NCBI RefSeq assembly: GCF_013488225.1
Contig: NZ_CP041238.1
Span: 583,501 to 647,500, forward strand
Length of the DNA: 64,000 bases
Source: Sinorhizobium mexicanum
Lineage (GTDB): Bacteria > Pseudomonadota > Alphaproteobacteria > Rhizobiales > Rhizobiaceae
Direction: 5' to 3'
The position numbers were made by a program, and so were the translations under genes. Below are positions 55,549-64,000 of the stretch, one piece after another (position 1 is the first letter of the stretch; every line of letters begins with the position of its first letter). Under the pieces are notes generated by a model that did no database searches, was not told the origin of the DNA, and saw nothing but the letters and a program-made list of their open reading frames with translations.

Positions 55549-56748
55549 ATGGCCGCAACAACGCCGCTCTACGACACCTATATGCGCGCGCCGTTGCGTT
55601 TCGAGCGAGGCGAGGGCGCCTGGCTCATTGCCGAGGACGGCTCGCGCTATCTCGATTTTGCCGCCGGCGTTGCCGTGAATTCGCTTGGCCATGCCCACCC
55701 ACACCTCGTCGAGGCGCTGAAGGCGCAGGCGGACAAGGTCTGGCATCTTTCCAACCTCTATGAAATTCCGGGCCAGGAAAGCCTGGCGCGCCGGCTGACG
55801 GCGGTGACCTTCGCCGACCGCGTGTTTTTCACAAATTCGGGTGCGGAAGCACTGGAATGCGCCATCAAGACTGCGCGCCGCTATCATTTCGCCAAGGGGA
55901 ATCCGGAGAAATTTCACGTCATCACCTTTGAAGGCGCCTTCCACGGCCGCACGATCGCGACGATCGCGGCCGGTGGCCAACAGAAGTACATCGAGGGGTT
56001 CGGACCAAAGGCACCAGGCTTCTACCAGGTTCCTTTCGGCGACATTGCCGCGGTCAAGGATGCGATCAACGACGAGACGGCGGCGATCTTGATCGAGCCG
56101 ATCCAGGGCGAGGGCGGTATCCGCCCGGCCAGCAAGGAGTTTCTGCAGGAGCTGCGTGCGCTTTGCGACGAATTCGGCCTGCTTCTGATCCTCGACGAGG
56201 TTCAGACCGGCATTGGCCGGACCGGCAAGCTCTTCGCCTATGAATGGGCCGGCATCCGCCCGGATATCATGGCGGTCGCCAAGGGCATCGGCGGCGGCTT
56301 TCCGCTGGGCGCCTGCCTGGCGACCGAAGAGGCGGCAGCCGGCATGGTCACGGGCACGCACGGTTCGACTTATGGCGGCAATCCGCTGGCAATGGCGGTC
56401 GGAAACGCGGTTCTCGACATCGTTCTCGCCGACGGCTTCCTGGAGCAGGTGCGCGAAGTGGCGCTTGTCTTCCGGCAGGGGCTCGCGTCGCTCAAGGACC
56501 GTTTCCCGGACGTGATCGAGGAAATCCGCGGCGACGGGCTGTTGCTCGGCATCAAGGCAAAAGTGCCCTCGGCCGACCTGTTGAAAGCGATCCGTGCCGA
56601 GAAGCTGCTTGCGGTTCCGGCCGGCGAAAACGTGCTGCGCCTGCTGCCGCCGTTGATCACCACCGCGGCCGAGGCCCGAGAAGGGCTCGCAAGGATCGAG
56701 CGCGCCGCTGAAGCGGTCAGGAGCAACAACGGCAACGCCGCGGCCTGA
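55549..56748 (+). CDS. argD: Acetylornithine aminotransferase
   Basis: 399 residues, class III PLP aminotransferase. [44 protein letters not shown] and the PLP Lys245 in [15 protein letters not shown]. Makes N-acetylornithine in arginine synthesis; may also serve DapC activity. ATG at 55549 follows AAGGAG. argF follows after 33 bp as an operon partner. Confidence 0.95.
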   Translation: MAATTPLYDTYMRAPLRFERGEGAWLIAEDGSRYLDFAAGVAVNSLGHAHPHLVEALKAQADKVWHLSNLYEIPGQESLARRLTAVTFADRVFFTNSGAEALECAIKTARRYHFAKGNPEKFHVITFEGAFHGRTIATIAAGGQQKYIEGFGPKAPGFYQVPFGDIAAVKDAINDETAAILIEPIQGEGGIRPASKEFLQELRALCDEFGLLLILDEVQTGIGRTGKLFAYEWAGIRPDIMAVAKGIGGGFPLGACLATEEAAAGMVTGTHGSTYGGNPLAMAVGNAVLDIVLADGFLEQVREVALVFRQGLASLKDRFPDVIEEIRGDGLLLGIKAKVPSADLLKAIRAEKLLAVPAGENVLRLLPPLITTAAEAREGLARIERAAEAVRSNNGNAAA

Positions 56749-56781
56749 TCGGCCGGACTTTTACGACAGGAATTCTTGAGC

Positions 56782-57699
56782 ATGACAGGTACCAGACATT
56801 TTCTCGACATCTCGGCGATGGCGGCTGGCGACTTGAGGACCATCATCGACGACGCACGCGTTCGCAAGACGGCGACCAAGGACGGCACCGCTGAACGCCC
56901 GCTCGCCGGCAAGATGCTCGCGATGATTTTCGAGAAGCCCTCCACCCGCACGCGTGTCTCCTTTGACGTCGGCATGCGCCAGCTCGGCGGCGAGACCTTG
57001 TTCCTCTCCGGAACTGAAATGCAGCTCGGCCGGGCCGAGACGATCGGCGACACCGCCAAGGTGCTTTCGCGCTATGTGGACGCGATCATGATCCGCACGA
57101 CCGACCATCGGCGGCTGCTGGAGCTCGCCGAACACGCGACGGTGCCGGTCATCAACGGCCTGACCGACGATACGCATCCCTGTCAGATCATGGCCGACAT
57201 CTTGACGTTCGAGGAGCACCGCGGACCGGTCAAGGGCAAGACGATCGCCTGGACCGGCGACGGCAACAACGTCCTTCATTCGCTGATCGAAGGCTCCGCG
57301 CGTTTCGGATATCGCATGAACATGGCGGTGCCGCTCGGTTCCGAGCCGCAGGACAAATTCCTCAACTGGGCGCGCAACAATGGCGGCGATGTCCTGCTTT
57401 GCCATGAGCCGGAGCAGGCCGTTGCCGGCGCCCATTGCGTCGTCACCGACACCTGGGTATCGATGAACCAGGAGCACCGTGCGCGCGGCCACAATGTTTT
57501 CCAGCCTTATCAGGTCAACGAGGCCCTGATGAAGCACGCTCACCCGGACGCGCTGTTCATGCACTGCCTGCCGGCGCACCGCGGGGAAGAGGTGACGGAC
57601 GAGGTCATTGACGGCCCGCAATCGGTCGTTTTCGACGAGGCGGAAAATCGGCTGCACGCACAGAAATCGATCCTTGCCTGGTGCATGGGTATCGTCTGA
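56782..57699 (+). CDS. argF: Ornithine carbamoyltransferase
   Basis: 305 residues. Carbamoyl-phosphate motif [12 protein letters not shown] (STRTR at 54-58), ornithine-side motif [11 protein letters not shown], and [11 protein letters not shown] near the C-terminus are all intact. Converts ornithine to citrulline. ATG at 56782 chosen; a TTG two codons earlier (56776) is nearer the AGGA. Cotranscribed with argD. Confidence 0.95.
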   Translation: MTGTRHFLDISAMAAGDLRTIIDDARVRKTATKDGTAERPLAGKMLAMIFEKPSTRTRVSFDVGMRQLGGETLFLSGTEMQLGRAETIGDTAKVLSRYVDAIMIRTTDHRRLLELAEHATVPVINGLTDDTHPCQIMADILTFEEHRGPVKGKTIAWTGDGNNVLHSLIEGSARFGYRMNMAVPLGSEPQDKFLNWARNNGGDVLLCHEPEQAVAGAHCVVTDTWVSMNQEHRARGHNVFQPYQVNEALMKHAHPDALFMHCLPAHRGEEVTDEVIDGPQSVVFDEAENRLHAQKSILAWCMGIV

Positions 57700-57898
57700 G
57701 GAAGCAGCAGCGATCCTGGAAACCGAGACTGCTATTGAATTTACCGAGCTGAAACACAATTTAGGCGGCAAGCGGGCGGCTTCGGTTCTGTTGCCGGGTG
57801 GTGGCCGCCATCAGCCATTGTGCATTGCGGGCGCGTGCTGCGCACCGCCGGAATGCACATGCCTTCTGGACAAATTCGATCGCGACAAGATCAAATGA
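57674..57898 (+). CDS. Possible small Cys-rich protein between argF and hslO
   Basis: A frame overlapping the end of argF runs to 57898. Its last 36 residues carry five Cys ([18 protein letters not shown]) and a charged end (DKFDRDKIK). The codons before them read plausibly ([20 protein letters not shown]). There is no ATG; TTG at 57674 is the only early start and has no SD. It may be a real short protein or a chance frame. Confidence 0.28.
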   Translation: MPGAWVSSEEAAAILETETAIEFTELKHNLGGKRAASVLLPGGGRHQPLCIAGACCAPPECTCLLDKFDRDKIK

Positions 57899-57970
57899 GA
57901 TGGCGGGCAGGCTGCGCCGGGGATATCGATGTCCCCACGCAGCTTTCGCCTGCGATGCAAGGAGCAAGAT

Positions 57971-58966
57971 ATGACAGAAACAGCACGGGGGCTTGGCGAA
58001 TTCGATTTTGCCGGTGACGACCATGTCGTGCCTTTCCACGTTGAGGGGCTCGATGTGCGCGGGCGCGCCGTGCAGCTCGGGCCGATGCTCGATGCCATTC
58101 TGGAGCGGCATAATTATCCGCTGCCGGTGGCGCGTCTGGTTGCAGAGACAGTGGTGCTGACGGTACTGCTCGGCACGTCGCTGAAGTTCGAGGGCAAGCT
58201 GATCGTTCAGACGCAGGGCGATGGCCCAGTCGATCTCGTGGTCGCGGACTTTTCGACCCCGGATCGGGTCCGCGCCTATGCTCGCTACAGCCAGGAAGCC
58301 CTGGCCACAGCCGAGCAGGATGGACGCACAGAGCCCCATGAACTCCTCGGCAAGGGGGTTCTTGCCTTCACCATCGACCAGGGCGCTCACATGCAGCGCT
58401 ACCAGGGTATTGTCGAACTCGACGGTGCAACGCTCGAGGAAATCGCCGGCGCTTATTTCCGCCAGTCGGAGCAGATCCCGACCAAGGTGCGCCTTGGTGT
58501 CGCCGAGCTTCTCGATCGCGACGAGAACGGAAAGCCTCGGCACCGCTGGCGCGCTGGTGGCATGGTTGCCCAGTTCCTGCCGGATGCCCCGGAACGCATG
58601 CGCCAGCCAGACCTTCCGGGCGGCGATGGCGAGGAAGGCGAAGCTCTCGAGCTCTTCACGGAGGATGATCTCTGGTCGGAAGCCAAGGTGATGGTCGAGA
58701 CGATCGACACCGACGAACTGACCGATCCGACCGTCGGAACGGAAAGGCTGCTCTACCGGCTGTTCCACGAGCGCGGGGTTCGTGTCTACCAGCCGCAAGC
58801 GGTCTACGATCGCTGCAGCTGTTCGCGCGAGAAGATCCGGGGCGTATTGGCCGGGCTCGACCGCGAAGATATCGAGAACAGCATCGAGGACGGGGTGATC
58901 AAGGTGACGTGCGAGTTCTGCTCCACCACCTATCGTTTTGAGGCGAGCGAAGTGCGCCCCCAGTGA
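57971..58966 (+). CDS. hslO: Redox-regulated chaperone Hsp33
   Basis: 331 residues. The C-terminal zinc-binding redox switch is complete: Cys282 and Cys284 (RCSCS) with Cys314 and Cys317 (CEFC). Oxidation releases zinc and activates holdase function in the cytoplasm. ATG at 57971 follows AAGGAG. It is 271 bp after argF and in the same direction. A mosaic repeat follows. Confidence 0.94.
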   Translation: MTETARGLGEFDFAGDDHVVPFHVEGLDVRGRAVQLGPMLDAILERHNYPLPVARLVAETVVLTVLLGTSLKFEGKLIVQTQGDGPVDLVVADFSTPDRVRAYARYSQEALATAEQDGRTEPHELLGKGVLAFTIDQGAHMQRYQGIVELDGATLEEIAGAYFRQSEQIPTKVRLGVAELLDRDENGKPRHRWRAGGMVAQFLPDAPERMRQPDLPGGDGEEGEALELFTEDDLWSEAKVMVETIDTDELTDPTVGTERLLYRLFHERGVRVYQPQAVYDRCSCSREKIRGVLAGLDREDIENSIEDGVIKVTCEFCSTTYRFEASEVRPQ

Positions 58967-58996
58967 GGCGGCTCGACTGATGCTTCCTGATCGATG

Positions 58997-59202
58997 CTGC
59001 TGCACGTCTCCTTAAATCGACTTACAGCGCCGTGCGTCCTCAGGACGCACGGCGCTGTAAGTCTTTGAATCTACGCATCGTGCTTTCCGAAAATCGATTC
59101 CGATTTTCGGGCCGTTGCGCTAAACTTAAGGACAAAGACATGCAGCAATTCAGAGTGCTGCAGCGGCCTTGGCGCGTCCGATAAAGGCGCGCGGCGCTGC
59201 AG
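58997..59202. repeat. Composite mosaic element between hslO and apaG
   Basis: Three nested parts: a 43-bp palindrome ACTTACAGCGCCGTGCGTCC (59020) with 20-bp perfect return arm to 59062; CCGAAAATCG-ATTC-CGATTTTCGG (59087-59110); and TTAAGGACAAAGACATGCAG with CAATTCAGAGTGCTGCAGCG and GCGCGTCC/GGCGCGC to the end. The palindrome appears inserted into a mosaic copy. It can serve as terminator for both converging genes. Confidence 0.86.
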
Positions 59203-59212
59203 GGCCGCACCC

Positions 59213-59605
59213 TCAGTTCAGGGTGCGGACCAGCCCGGGCGAATCGAGCGAGAAGGCGGGGATAGCGACATTGAAGGTCTCGCCGTCCTCGGCTTCCATG
59301 CTGTAGTGGCCGAACATGACGCCCGAGGGTGTATCCAGCGGGCAGCCGGAGGAATATTCGTAGGTGTCGCCGGGGTTGAGCAGAGGCTGCTCGCCGATCA
59401 CGCCGGGACCACTCACTTCGTCCACCTGGCCGTTTTCGTCGGTGATGTGCCAGTAACGGGTCATCAGGCGAACCGTGATGCCGGAATGGTTCGATATGAC
59501 GATGCGATAGCCCCAGACATAGCGGCTATCGTCCGGATCCGACTGTTCTTCCAGATAGTACGGTTCCACCGTGACTTCGATATCGCGAGTCAGGGCACGA
59601 TACAT
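59213..59605 (-). CDS. apaG: ApaG (Co2+/Mg2+ efflux-associated) protein
   Basis: 130 residues, usual ApaG length. A fibronectin-III-like beta sandwich: [73 protein letters not shown]. Function is unsettled (associated with Co2+ resistance and ApaH). [11 protein letters not shown] at 59605; a TTG at 59614 is an alternative. Confidence 0.92.
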   Translation of the reverse strand: MYRALTRDIEVTVEPYYLEEQSDPDDSRYVWGYRIVISNHSGITVRLMTRYWHITDENGQVDEVSGPGVIGEQPLLNPGDTYEYSSGCPLDTPSGVMFGHYSMEAEDGETFNVAIPAFSLDSPGLVRTLN

Positions 59606-59715
59606 GTGCAACACCCTATGCCAAATCTATTCAGCTATTCTACTGCAATATGGTTTCGGCAAGAATAACAGCAAGATTGCATGAGTCCCATTCAAATTAG
59701 ACGGAGCCGAGATCC

Positions 59716-60330
59716 ATGCTCGATGGTGCGGTGCGCAGGCGGCTTGATCCGCTTCTTGACCGGCTGGGCGTCGCTCTTGTCAGGCGCGGCGTAAAGGCTG
59801 ACACCGTCACGATTTTCGGTCTTGGCCTCGGACTGGCGGCTGCCGGCCTCATCGCATATCGGCTCTTTCTCGCCGGCGCGGGCATGATCCTGCTCAGCCG
59901 GCTGTGCGACGGTCTCGACGGAGCCGTGGCGCGCGCCAGCCGCGGCACGGATTTCGGCGGGTTTCTCGATATCGTCCTCGACTTCGCCTTCTATGGCGCA
60001 ATCCCGCTCGCCTTCATCATTTCTGATCCAGCTGCAAACGGCCTTGCCGGCGCCTTTCTGCTTTTCTCCTTTTATGTCAACGGATCGAGCTTTCTCGCCT
60101 ATGCGATCATGGCCGAAAAGCGTGCGATGACGACCAGCGTGCGCGGAGCAAAGTCGCTCTATTTCACGACCGGGCTCGCCGAGGGGACCGAGACCATCGT
60201 AGTTTTCCTCGCCTTCTGCCTGTTTCCCGGGTGGTTCCCGCCTCTTGCGGCAGTGTTCGCGGTCGTCTGCCTCTACACAGCCATATCGCGGATCGTTCTT
60301 GCCCGCCTCAGCTTCCTTGAGCAGCAATAA
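59716..60330 (+). CDS. CDP-alcohol phosphatidyltransferase family membrane protein
   Basis: 204 residues, about six membrane segments. The catalytic motif is present as D65-x2-D68-G-x2-A-R73-x7-G81-x3-D85-x3-D89 (CDGLDGAVARASRGTDFGG). Such enzymes attach a polar head to CDP-diacylglycerol; the alcohol is not evident, and it does not look like the main PgsA or Pcs. Divergent from apaG, with a hairpin after the stop. Confidence 0.86.
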   Translation: MLDGAVRRRLDPLLDRLGVALVRRGVKADTVTIFGLGLGLAAAGLIAYRLFLAGAGMILLSRLCDGLDGAVARASRGTDFGGFLDIVLDFAFYGAIPLAFIISDPAANGLAGAFLLFSFYVNGSSFLAYAIMAEKRAMTTSVRGAKSLYFTTGLAEGTETIVVFLAFCLFPGWFPPLAAVFAVVCLYTAISRIVLARLSFLEQQ

Positions 60331-60335
60331 AGAAA

Positions 60336-60357
60336 CCGCCCGCGTATCCACGGGCGG
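60336..60357. terminator. Hairpin after the CDP-alcohol transferase gene
   Basis: CCGCCCG, 8-nt loop, CGGGCGG, five bases after the stop codon. No T-run; a RIME element follows immediately. Confidence 0.6.
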
Positions 60358-60365
60358 CATCAGCT

Positions 60366-60415
60366 AGAGCAATTCCAGGAAAAGTGTGTAGCGGTTTTCC
60401 GTCCGGAATTGCGTA
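60366..60415. repeat. RIME element between converging genes
   Basis: AGAGCAATTCCAGGAAAAGT, GTGTAGCGGTTTTCCG and TCCGGAATTGCGT. Only the first half (core) of the 45421 copy is present; the second GATCATTTCA palindrome is missing. Confidence 0.87.
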
Positions 60416-60440
60416 GTTTCCGCTAGAAGCAGCGGTTCGA

Positions 60441-61625
60441 TCAGGCCTTCACGCTCTTCAACGCGCGGGCGAAATCCTCGACAAGATCCTCGCTGTCCTC
60501 GATGCCGGCGGAGAAGCGCACGGTGCCGGCGGAAATGCCGAGCTCGGCACGCGCTTCCTCCGTCAGGTTCTTGTGCGTTGTCGTCGCCGGATGGGTGATC
60601 AGGCTCTTGGAATCGCCGAGATTGTTGGAGATCCGGACGATTTCCAATGCGTTCTGAAGCGCGAACGCCGCCTCCTTGCCGCCCTTCAGTTCGAACGCCA
60701 CCAGCGTCGAGCCACCACTCATCTGCTTGGCGATGATATCCGCCTGCGGATGGTCCTCGCGGCCGGGATAGATGACGCGGCCGACCTGCGGCTGCTCGGC
60801 GAGGAAGTCGGCGATCCGGCCGGCGCTTTCTGTCTGCTGCTTCACGCGCAAAGGAAGCGTCTCGACACCCTTGAGCAATGTCCAGGCGTTGAACGGCGAC
60901 ATGGCCGGGCCTGTATGGCGGAAATAATCGTGGAGGTTTTCGTCGATCCATTCCTTGCTGGAAAGCACGACGCCACCGAGGCAGCGGCCCTGGCCGTCGA
61001 TGTGCTTGGTGGCGGAGTAGACGACGACATGGGCGCCGAGTTCGAGCGGCTTCTGGAAGAGGGGGGTTGCGAACACATTGTCGACGACCAGCTTGGCGCC
61101 GATCTGATCGGCGAGCTTGGCGACGCCTGCGATGTCGATCACTTCGAGCGTCGGATTGGTCGGGCTCTCCAGGAAGAAGACCTTGGTGTTCGGGCGAACC
61201 GCCTTCTCCCAGTTTGCGAGATCGCGGCCGTCGACGAGCGTGCATTCGACACCGTATTTCGGCGCAAGGGTCTCCACGACCCAGCGGCACGAACCGAAAA
61301 GCGCGCGGGCGGCGACGATGTGATCGCCCGCCTTAACCTGGCAGAGGATCGCCGAGGCAACGGCCGCCATGCCGGAGGCGGTGGCTCGGGCGTCTTCGGC
61401 CCCTTCGAGCATGCACATGCGCTTCTCGAACATGTCGTTGGTCGGACTGCCGTAGCGTGCATAGATGAAGCCGTCGGTCTCGCCCTTGAAGCGGGCTTCC
61501 GCCGCTTCGGACGTTTCATAGACGAAACCCTGTGTCAGAAAGATCGCTTCGGAGGTTTCGCCATATTGCGAACGGAGGGTACCACCGTGGACGAGTTGGG
61601 TTGCCGGGCGCCAGGTCTTGCTCAT
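60441..61625 (-). CDS. metZ: O-succinylhomoserine sulfhydrylase
   Basis: 394 residues, Cys/Met metabolism PLP family. YARYGSPTNDMFEKR, ESPTNPTLEVIDI, the PLP Lys207 in VYSATKHIDGQGRCLGG, and TLVAFELKGGKE. It makes homocysteine directly from O-succinylhomoserine and sulfide. Family members overlap with cystathionine gamma-synthase, but the upstream SAM-II riboswitch and length fit MetZ. ATG at 61625 lies about 20 nt after an intrinsic terminator, so expression depends on antitermination. Confidence 0.93.
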   Translation of the reverse strand: MSKTWRPATQLVHGGTLRSQYGETSEAIFLTQGFVYETSEAAEARFKGETDGFIYARYGSPTNDMFEKRMCMLEGAEDARATASGMAAVASAILCQVKAGDHIVAARALFGSCRWVVETLAPKYGVECTLVDGRDLANWEKAVRPNTKVFFLESPTNPTLEVIDIAGVAKLADQIGAKLVVDNVFATPLFQKPLELGAHVVVYSATKHIDGQGRCLGGVVLSSKEWIDENLHDYFRHTGPAMSPFNAWTLLKGVETLPLRVKQQTESAGRIADFLAEQPQVGRVIYPGREDHPQADIIAKQMSGGSTLVAFELKGGKEAAFALQNALEIVRISNNLGDSKSLITHPATTTHKNLTEEARAELGISAGTVRFSAGIEDSEDLVEDFARALKSVKA

Positions 61626-61644
61626 GCGACAATCACTTTCAAAA

Positions 61645-61676
61645 CAAAAAAACCGGCCGCGAAAACGGGCCGGTTT
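61645..61676 (-). terminator. Intrinsic terminator in the metZ leader
   Basis: On the minus strand AACCGGCC ... GGCCGGTT is followed by a T-run (61645-61652 read as complement). It lies directly downstream of the SAM-II aptamer and before the metZ start, suggesting transcriptional control. Confidence 0.85.
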
Positions 61677-61680
61677 GACA

Positions 61681-61743
61681 CCCGGCCATTTTAGCTACTT
61701 GTTTAACGTGGCTGCAAGCCGACCGGCCAAATCACCACGGGAT
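61681..61743 (-). promoter_or_regulatory. SAM-II riboswitch upstream of metZ
   Basis: Minus-strand CCGTGGTGATTTGGCCGG, GCTTGCAGCCACGTTAAACA and AGTAGCTAAAATGGCC match the SAM-II (metA) consensus: GTG(G/A)TGATTTG, the GCTTGCAGCCACG stem, TTAAACAA and GCTAAAA of the pseudoknot. It binds S-adenosylmethionine; high SAM lowers metZ expression. Confidence 0.94.
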
Positions 61744-61822
61744 AAAGCTCCAATACTGCCTGGCCGTGCTTGCGTCAATTCCCGGAGTTTGGTTTTGTCT
61801 GGCAACTGGAATGGGGATCGGT

Positions 61823-62920
61823 ATGGCTCGCGAGACAGGGATTTTGGCCGACCGCGCAATTGCCGCGCTGTTTGCCACGGGGCGCTTGAAAAGCGAGAGA
61901 CCGCTGGATGAGAACCAGATCCAGCCGGCGAGCCTCGATCTGCGCCTCGGTGCCAAGGCGTTTCGCGTCCGGGCGAGCTTCATGCCCGGGCCCGCGCATC
62001 TTGTCGCCGACAAGCTCGATCGCCTGAAACTGCATGTCATTGATCTCACCGATGGCGCGGTGCTGGAGACCGGCTGCGTCTACGTCGTGCCGCTGATGGA
62101 GAGCCTGGCACTGCCGGAAAACATGTCGGCCTCCGCCAATCCGAAGAGCTCGACCGGCCGCCTCGATATATTCACGCGCGTCATCACCGACAGGGCGCAG
62201 GAGTTCGACAAGATCCCCGCCGGCTACAGTGGCCCGCTCTATCTGGAAATCAGCCCGCGCACTTTTCCGATCGTCGTCAGGCGCGGCTCGCGCCTGTCGC
62301 AGATCCGCTTCCGCGTCGGCCATTCCGTTCTCTCGGAACAGGAACTGCTGGCGCTGCACGAAAGCGATGTCCTCGTCGCCAGCGAGCGGCCCAACGTCAC
62401 CGGCGGCGGCATTGCGCTCTCGATCGACCTCAAGGGCACCGGTCCGGACGGCCTGATCGGTTACCGCGGAAAGCACCACACCTCGGTGGTCGATGTCGAC
62501 AAGAAGGCGGAGCACCCGGTCTTCGACTTCTGGGAGCCGCTTTACAGCCGGGGCCGCGATGATCTGATCCTCGATCCGGACGAGTTCTATATCCTCGTCT
62601 CGCGCGAGGCGGTGCATGTTCCGCCGCTCTACGCGGCCGAAATGACGCCCTTCGATCCTCTGGTTGGCGAGTTCCGCGTTCACTATGCCGGCTTTTTTGA
62701 TCCGGGCTTCGGGCACGCGTCGGCCGGGGGCAGCGGCAGCCGGGCGGTGCTGGAGGTCCGCAGCCACGAAGTGCCGTTCATCCTGGAGCACGGCCAGATC
62801 GTCGGCCGCCTGGTCTACGAGCACATGATGGAGCGGCCGGAGGGGCTCTACGGACTCGATCTTGGCTCGAACTATCAGGCGCAAGGCCTGAAGCTTTCCA
62901 AGCATTTTCGTGCCGAGTAA
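61823..62920 (+). CDS. dcd: 2'-deoxycytidine 5'-triphosphate deaminase, two-domain form
   Basis: 365 residues, twice the size of E. coli Dcd (193): a double dUTPase-like fold known in alphaproteobacteria. First half has QIQPASLDLRLGAKAFRVRA and SANPKSSTGRLDIFTRV; second half has FDFWEPLYSRGRDDLILDPD and GHASAGGSGSRAVLEVRSHEVPF-type block (about 295-317). It makes dUTP from dCTP for thymidylate supply. MARETGIL at 61823 chosen; MGIG at 61811 possible. Divergent from the metZ riboswitch. Confidence 0.9.
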   Translation: MARETGILADRAIAALFATGRLKSERPLDENQIQPASLDLRLGAKAFRVRASFMPGPAHLVADKLDRLKLHVIDLTDGAVLETGCVYVVPLMESLALPENMSASANPKSSTGRLDIFTRVITDRAQEFDKIPAGYSGPLYLEISPRTFPIVVRRGSRLSQIRFRVGHSVLSEQELLALHESDVLVASERPNVTGGGIALSIDLKGTGPDGLIGYRGKHHTSVVDVDKKAEHPVFDFWEPLYSRGRDDLILDPDEFYILVSREAVHVPPLYAAEMTPFDPLVGEFRVHYAGFFDPGFGHASAGGSGSRAVLEVRSHEVPFILEHGQIVGRLVYEHMMERPEGLYGLDLGSNYQAQGLKLSKHFRAE

Positions 62921-63015
62921 GCCCAGTTGCAGTGACCTTTTGTGCGTTTCATGGGACGCAATACGCTGTAGACGCTTGACAGATCGCGGCCGTTGATGAA
63001 ATTTCCGCTTCTGTC

Positions 63016-63090
63016 GCGGGTGTAGTTCAGTGGTAGAACGCCAGCTTCCCAAGCTTGATGTCGTCGGTTCGATCCCGATCACCCGCTCCA
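63016..63090 (+). tRNA. tRNA-Gly (anticodon CCC)
   Basis: Acceptor GCGGGTG/CACCCGC, D-arm TAGTTCAGTGGTAGAACG, anticodon loop TTCCCAA giving CCC (decodes GGG), T-arm GGTTCGATCCC, discriminator T and encoded CCA; 75 nt. The anticodon stem has one C-T mismatch. Confidence 0.95.
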
Positions 63091-63239
63091 CTTTTCCTGT
63101 GCCTTCCAACGATATGATGGAAATTCCGAGGAGGCTCGTCTCGTTGAGGTTCCTGTAGCCAGTCGGGCAACATCTCGATAATCTTTGGAAAACCAAACCG
63201 AATCCGCGTGTTGGCCGCGGCTCCAAGTATCGGATCGTA

Positions 63240-64000
63240 ATGACGCGTGCTCTCAGTCTACGTATTTGCGGGATCCTCGCGCTCTGCGCCTTCCTCATCG
63301 CCGAACCGGCGCTTGCGCAACCGCGGGATCTGCCCCTCCTTTTCGACGCCCGCGAACGCATCGCCCGACCGGACCTGACCGGACTTGCACGGCTTCGCTT
63401 TTTGACGACGGTCGATTTTCCTCCGTTCAATTTCATCGACCAATCGGGCAAGCTTTCGGGTTTCCATGTCGACCTCGCGCGCGAAATCTGCCGCGAGCTT
63501 GAGATCGAGGACAAATGCCAGATTCAGGCGGTGACCTACGCCGAACTGATCCCGGCGCTCGAACAAGGCCAGGGCGAGGCCGTCGTCGCGGGCATTGCGG
63601 TTCGCCCCGAGCTGCGCCAGCGTTTTGCCTTCTCCAGGGCCTTCATGCAGATGCCGGCTCGTTTCGCTGTCAACACGAAGGCCGAAGATCCGGTGGCAAA
63701 CGTGGCTGGGCTCGAAGGCAAGCCCGTGGGCGTCCTGTCCGGCACCACCCACGAGGCCATGCTCAAAGCCTTTTTTCCGAAGGTCGAGCCCAAGACCTTT
63801 CCAGACCGGGATGCAATGCTCTCAGCTTTGCGACAGGGCTCGGTTGCGGCCGTCTTCTCTGATGGCATGCAACTCTCTTTCTGGGTTTCGGCGAGCGTCG
63901 CTGGAGGATGTTGTGCCTTGCTCGATGGGGCCTATTTCTCGCAGCATTTTCTGGGGGAAGGTTTGACGATCATGAACCGCAAGGCCGAGCCGGCATTGAC
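63240..64000 (+). CDS. Family 3 extracellular solute-binding protein (C-terminus cut by window edge)
   Basis: 253 codons present. Signal peptide (SLRICGILALCAFLIAEPALAQ). PBPb domain starting LRFLTTVDFPPFNFIDQSGK and containing GFHVDLAREICRELEI, YAELIPALEQGQGEAVVAGI, LEGKPVGVLSGTTHEAML and LRQGSVAAVFSDG. Amino-acid-type ABC binding proteins look like this, but some sensor kinases or chemotaxis proteins carry the same N-terminal domain, which the missing end would settle. SD is weak. It begins 149 bp after tRNA-Gly. Confidence 0.85.
   Translation, partial: MTRALSLRICGILALCAFLIAEPALAQPRDLPLLFDARERIARPDLTGLARLRFLTTVDFPPFNFIDQSGKLSGFHVDLAREICRELEIEDKCQIQAVTYAELIPALEQGQGEAVVAGIAVRPELRQRFAFSRAFMQMPARFAVNTKAEDPVANVAGLEGKPVGVLSGTTHEAMLKAFFPKVEPKTFPDRDAMLSALRQGSVAAVFSDGMQLSFWVSASVAGGCCALLDGAYFSQHFLGEGLTIMNRKAEPAL

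Noticed and set aside
61775..63514. 579-codon minus frame over dcd and tRNA-Gly
   Set aside because: Crosses a tRNA gene and the antisense of dcd; not plausible as a gene.
1..64000. CRISPR arrays, transposases, prophage genes, rRNA
   Set aside because: None seen. The repeats found are dispersed palindromes without regular spacers, and no IS-type open frame was recognised.

Overview
The window is a GC-rich alphaproteobacterial chromosome segment that reads as Sinorhizobium/Ensifer. The evidence is the gene order putA - YkgJ-like - spdA-like phosphodiesterase - cyclase/clr - frcR/frcBCAK - pyrC - pyrE - frk - pgi - fadD, then ppk2 - phoR - pstSCAB - phoU - phoB - gcrA - argD - argF - hslO - apaG. 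As I recall it, this closely follows the S. meliloti chromosome. Intergenic palindromes of the rhizobial RIME and mosaic types occur throughout. The species is not determined. No transposase, integrase, phage gene or CRISPR array was seen.

Left part (1-26.7 kb), mostly core: truncated putA (proline to glutamate); a YkgJ-type Cys-cluster protein with an in-frame 15-bp triplication; a cyclic-nucleotide phosphodiesterase; a proline racemase/hydroxyproline epimerase family enzyme; and a cAMP module. The cAMP module consists of a CHASE2 receptor cyclase translationally coupled to the CRP-type regulator Clr, plus divergent Sel1-repeat and FecR-domain secreted proteins that share a perfect match to the Clr box. 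Then come DoxX, the fructose ABC transporter with its ROK repressor, a sugar mutarotase and a kinase, pyrimidine synthesis (pyrC, pyrE), fructokinase, phosphoglucose isomerase, an acyl-CoA ligase, an MFS exporter and an AI-2E family permease.

Middle part (26.7-42.6 kb) looks accessory. It holds two adjacent tiny membrane proteins and a KdpFABC K+ pump operon with KdpDE. The kdp operon has two extra tiny membrane ORFs, one upstream of kdpF and one between kdpA and kdpB, and a mosaic repeat inside it. An EIIA-Ntr (PtsN) paralogue follows kdpE. After it come a phosphoribosyltransferase/hydrolase pair, an aldo-keto reductase, a MauG/di-haem peroxidase with a small partner, an AraC regulator, and two more tiny single-span proteins on either side of a mosaic repeat. 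The block stops at tRNA-Thr(CGT).

Right part (42.6-64 kb), core again: nitronate monooxygenase with a strong palindromic operator that resembles one upstream of fadD; an anchored hypothetical protein; ppk2; the phosphate regulon phoR-pstSCAB-phoU-phoB with an 11-bp-periodic PHO box before pstS; gcrA (cell cycle); argD and argF (arginine); hslO; apaG; a CDP-alcohol phosphatidyltransferase; metZ under a SAM-II riboswitch with a terminator; a two-domain dCTP deaminase; tRNA-Gly(CCC); and a truncated family-3 solute-binding protein. Start codons were chosen mainly by Shine-Dalgarno spacing. Homology and gene names come from recognition, not from a database search.
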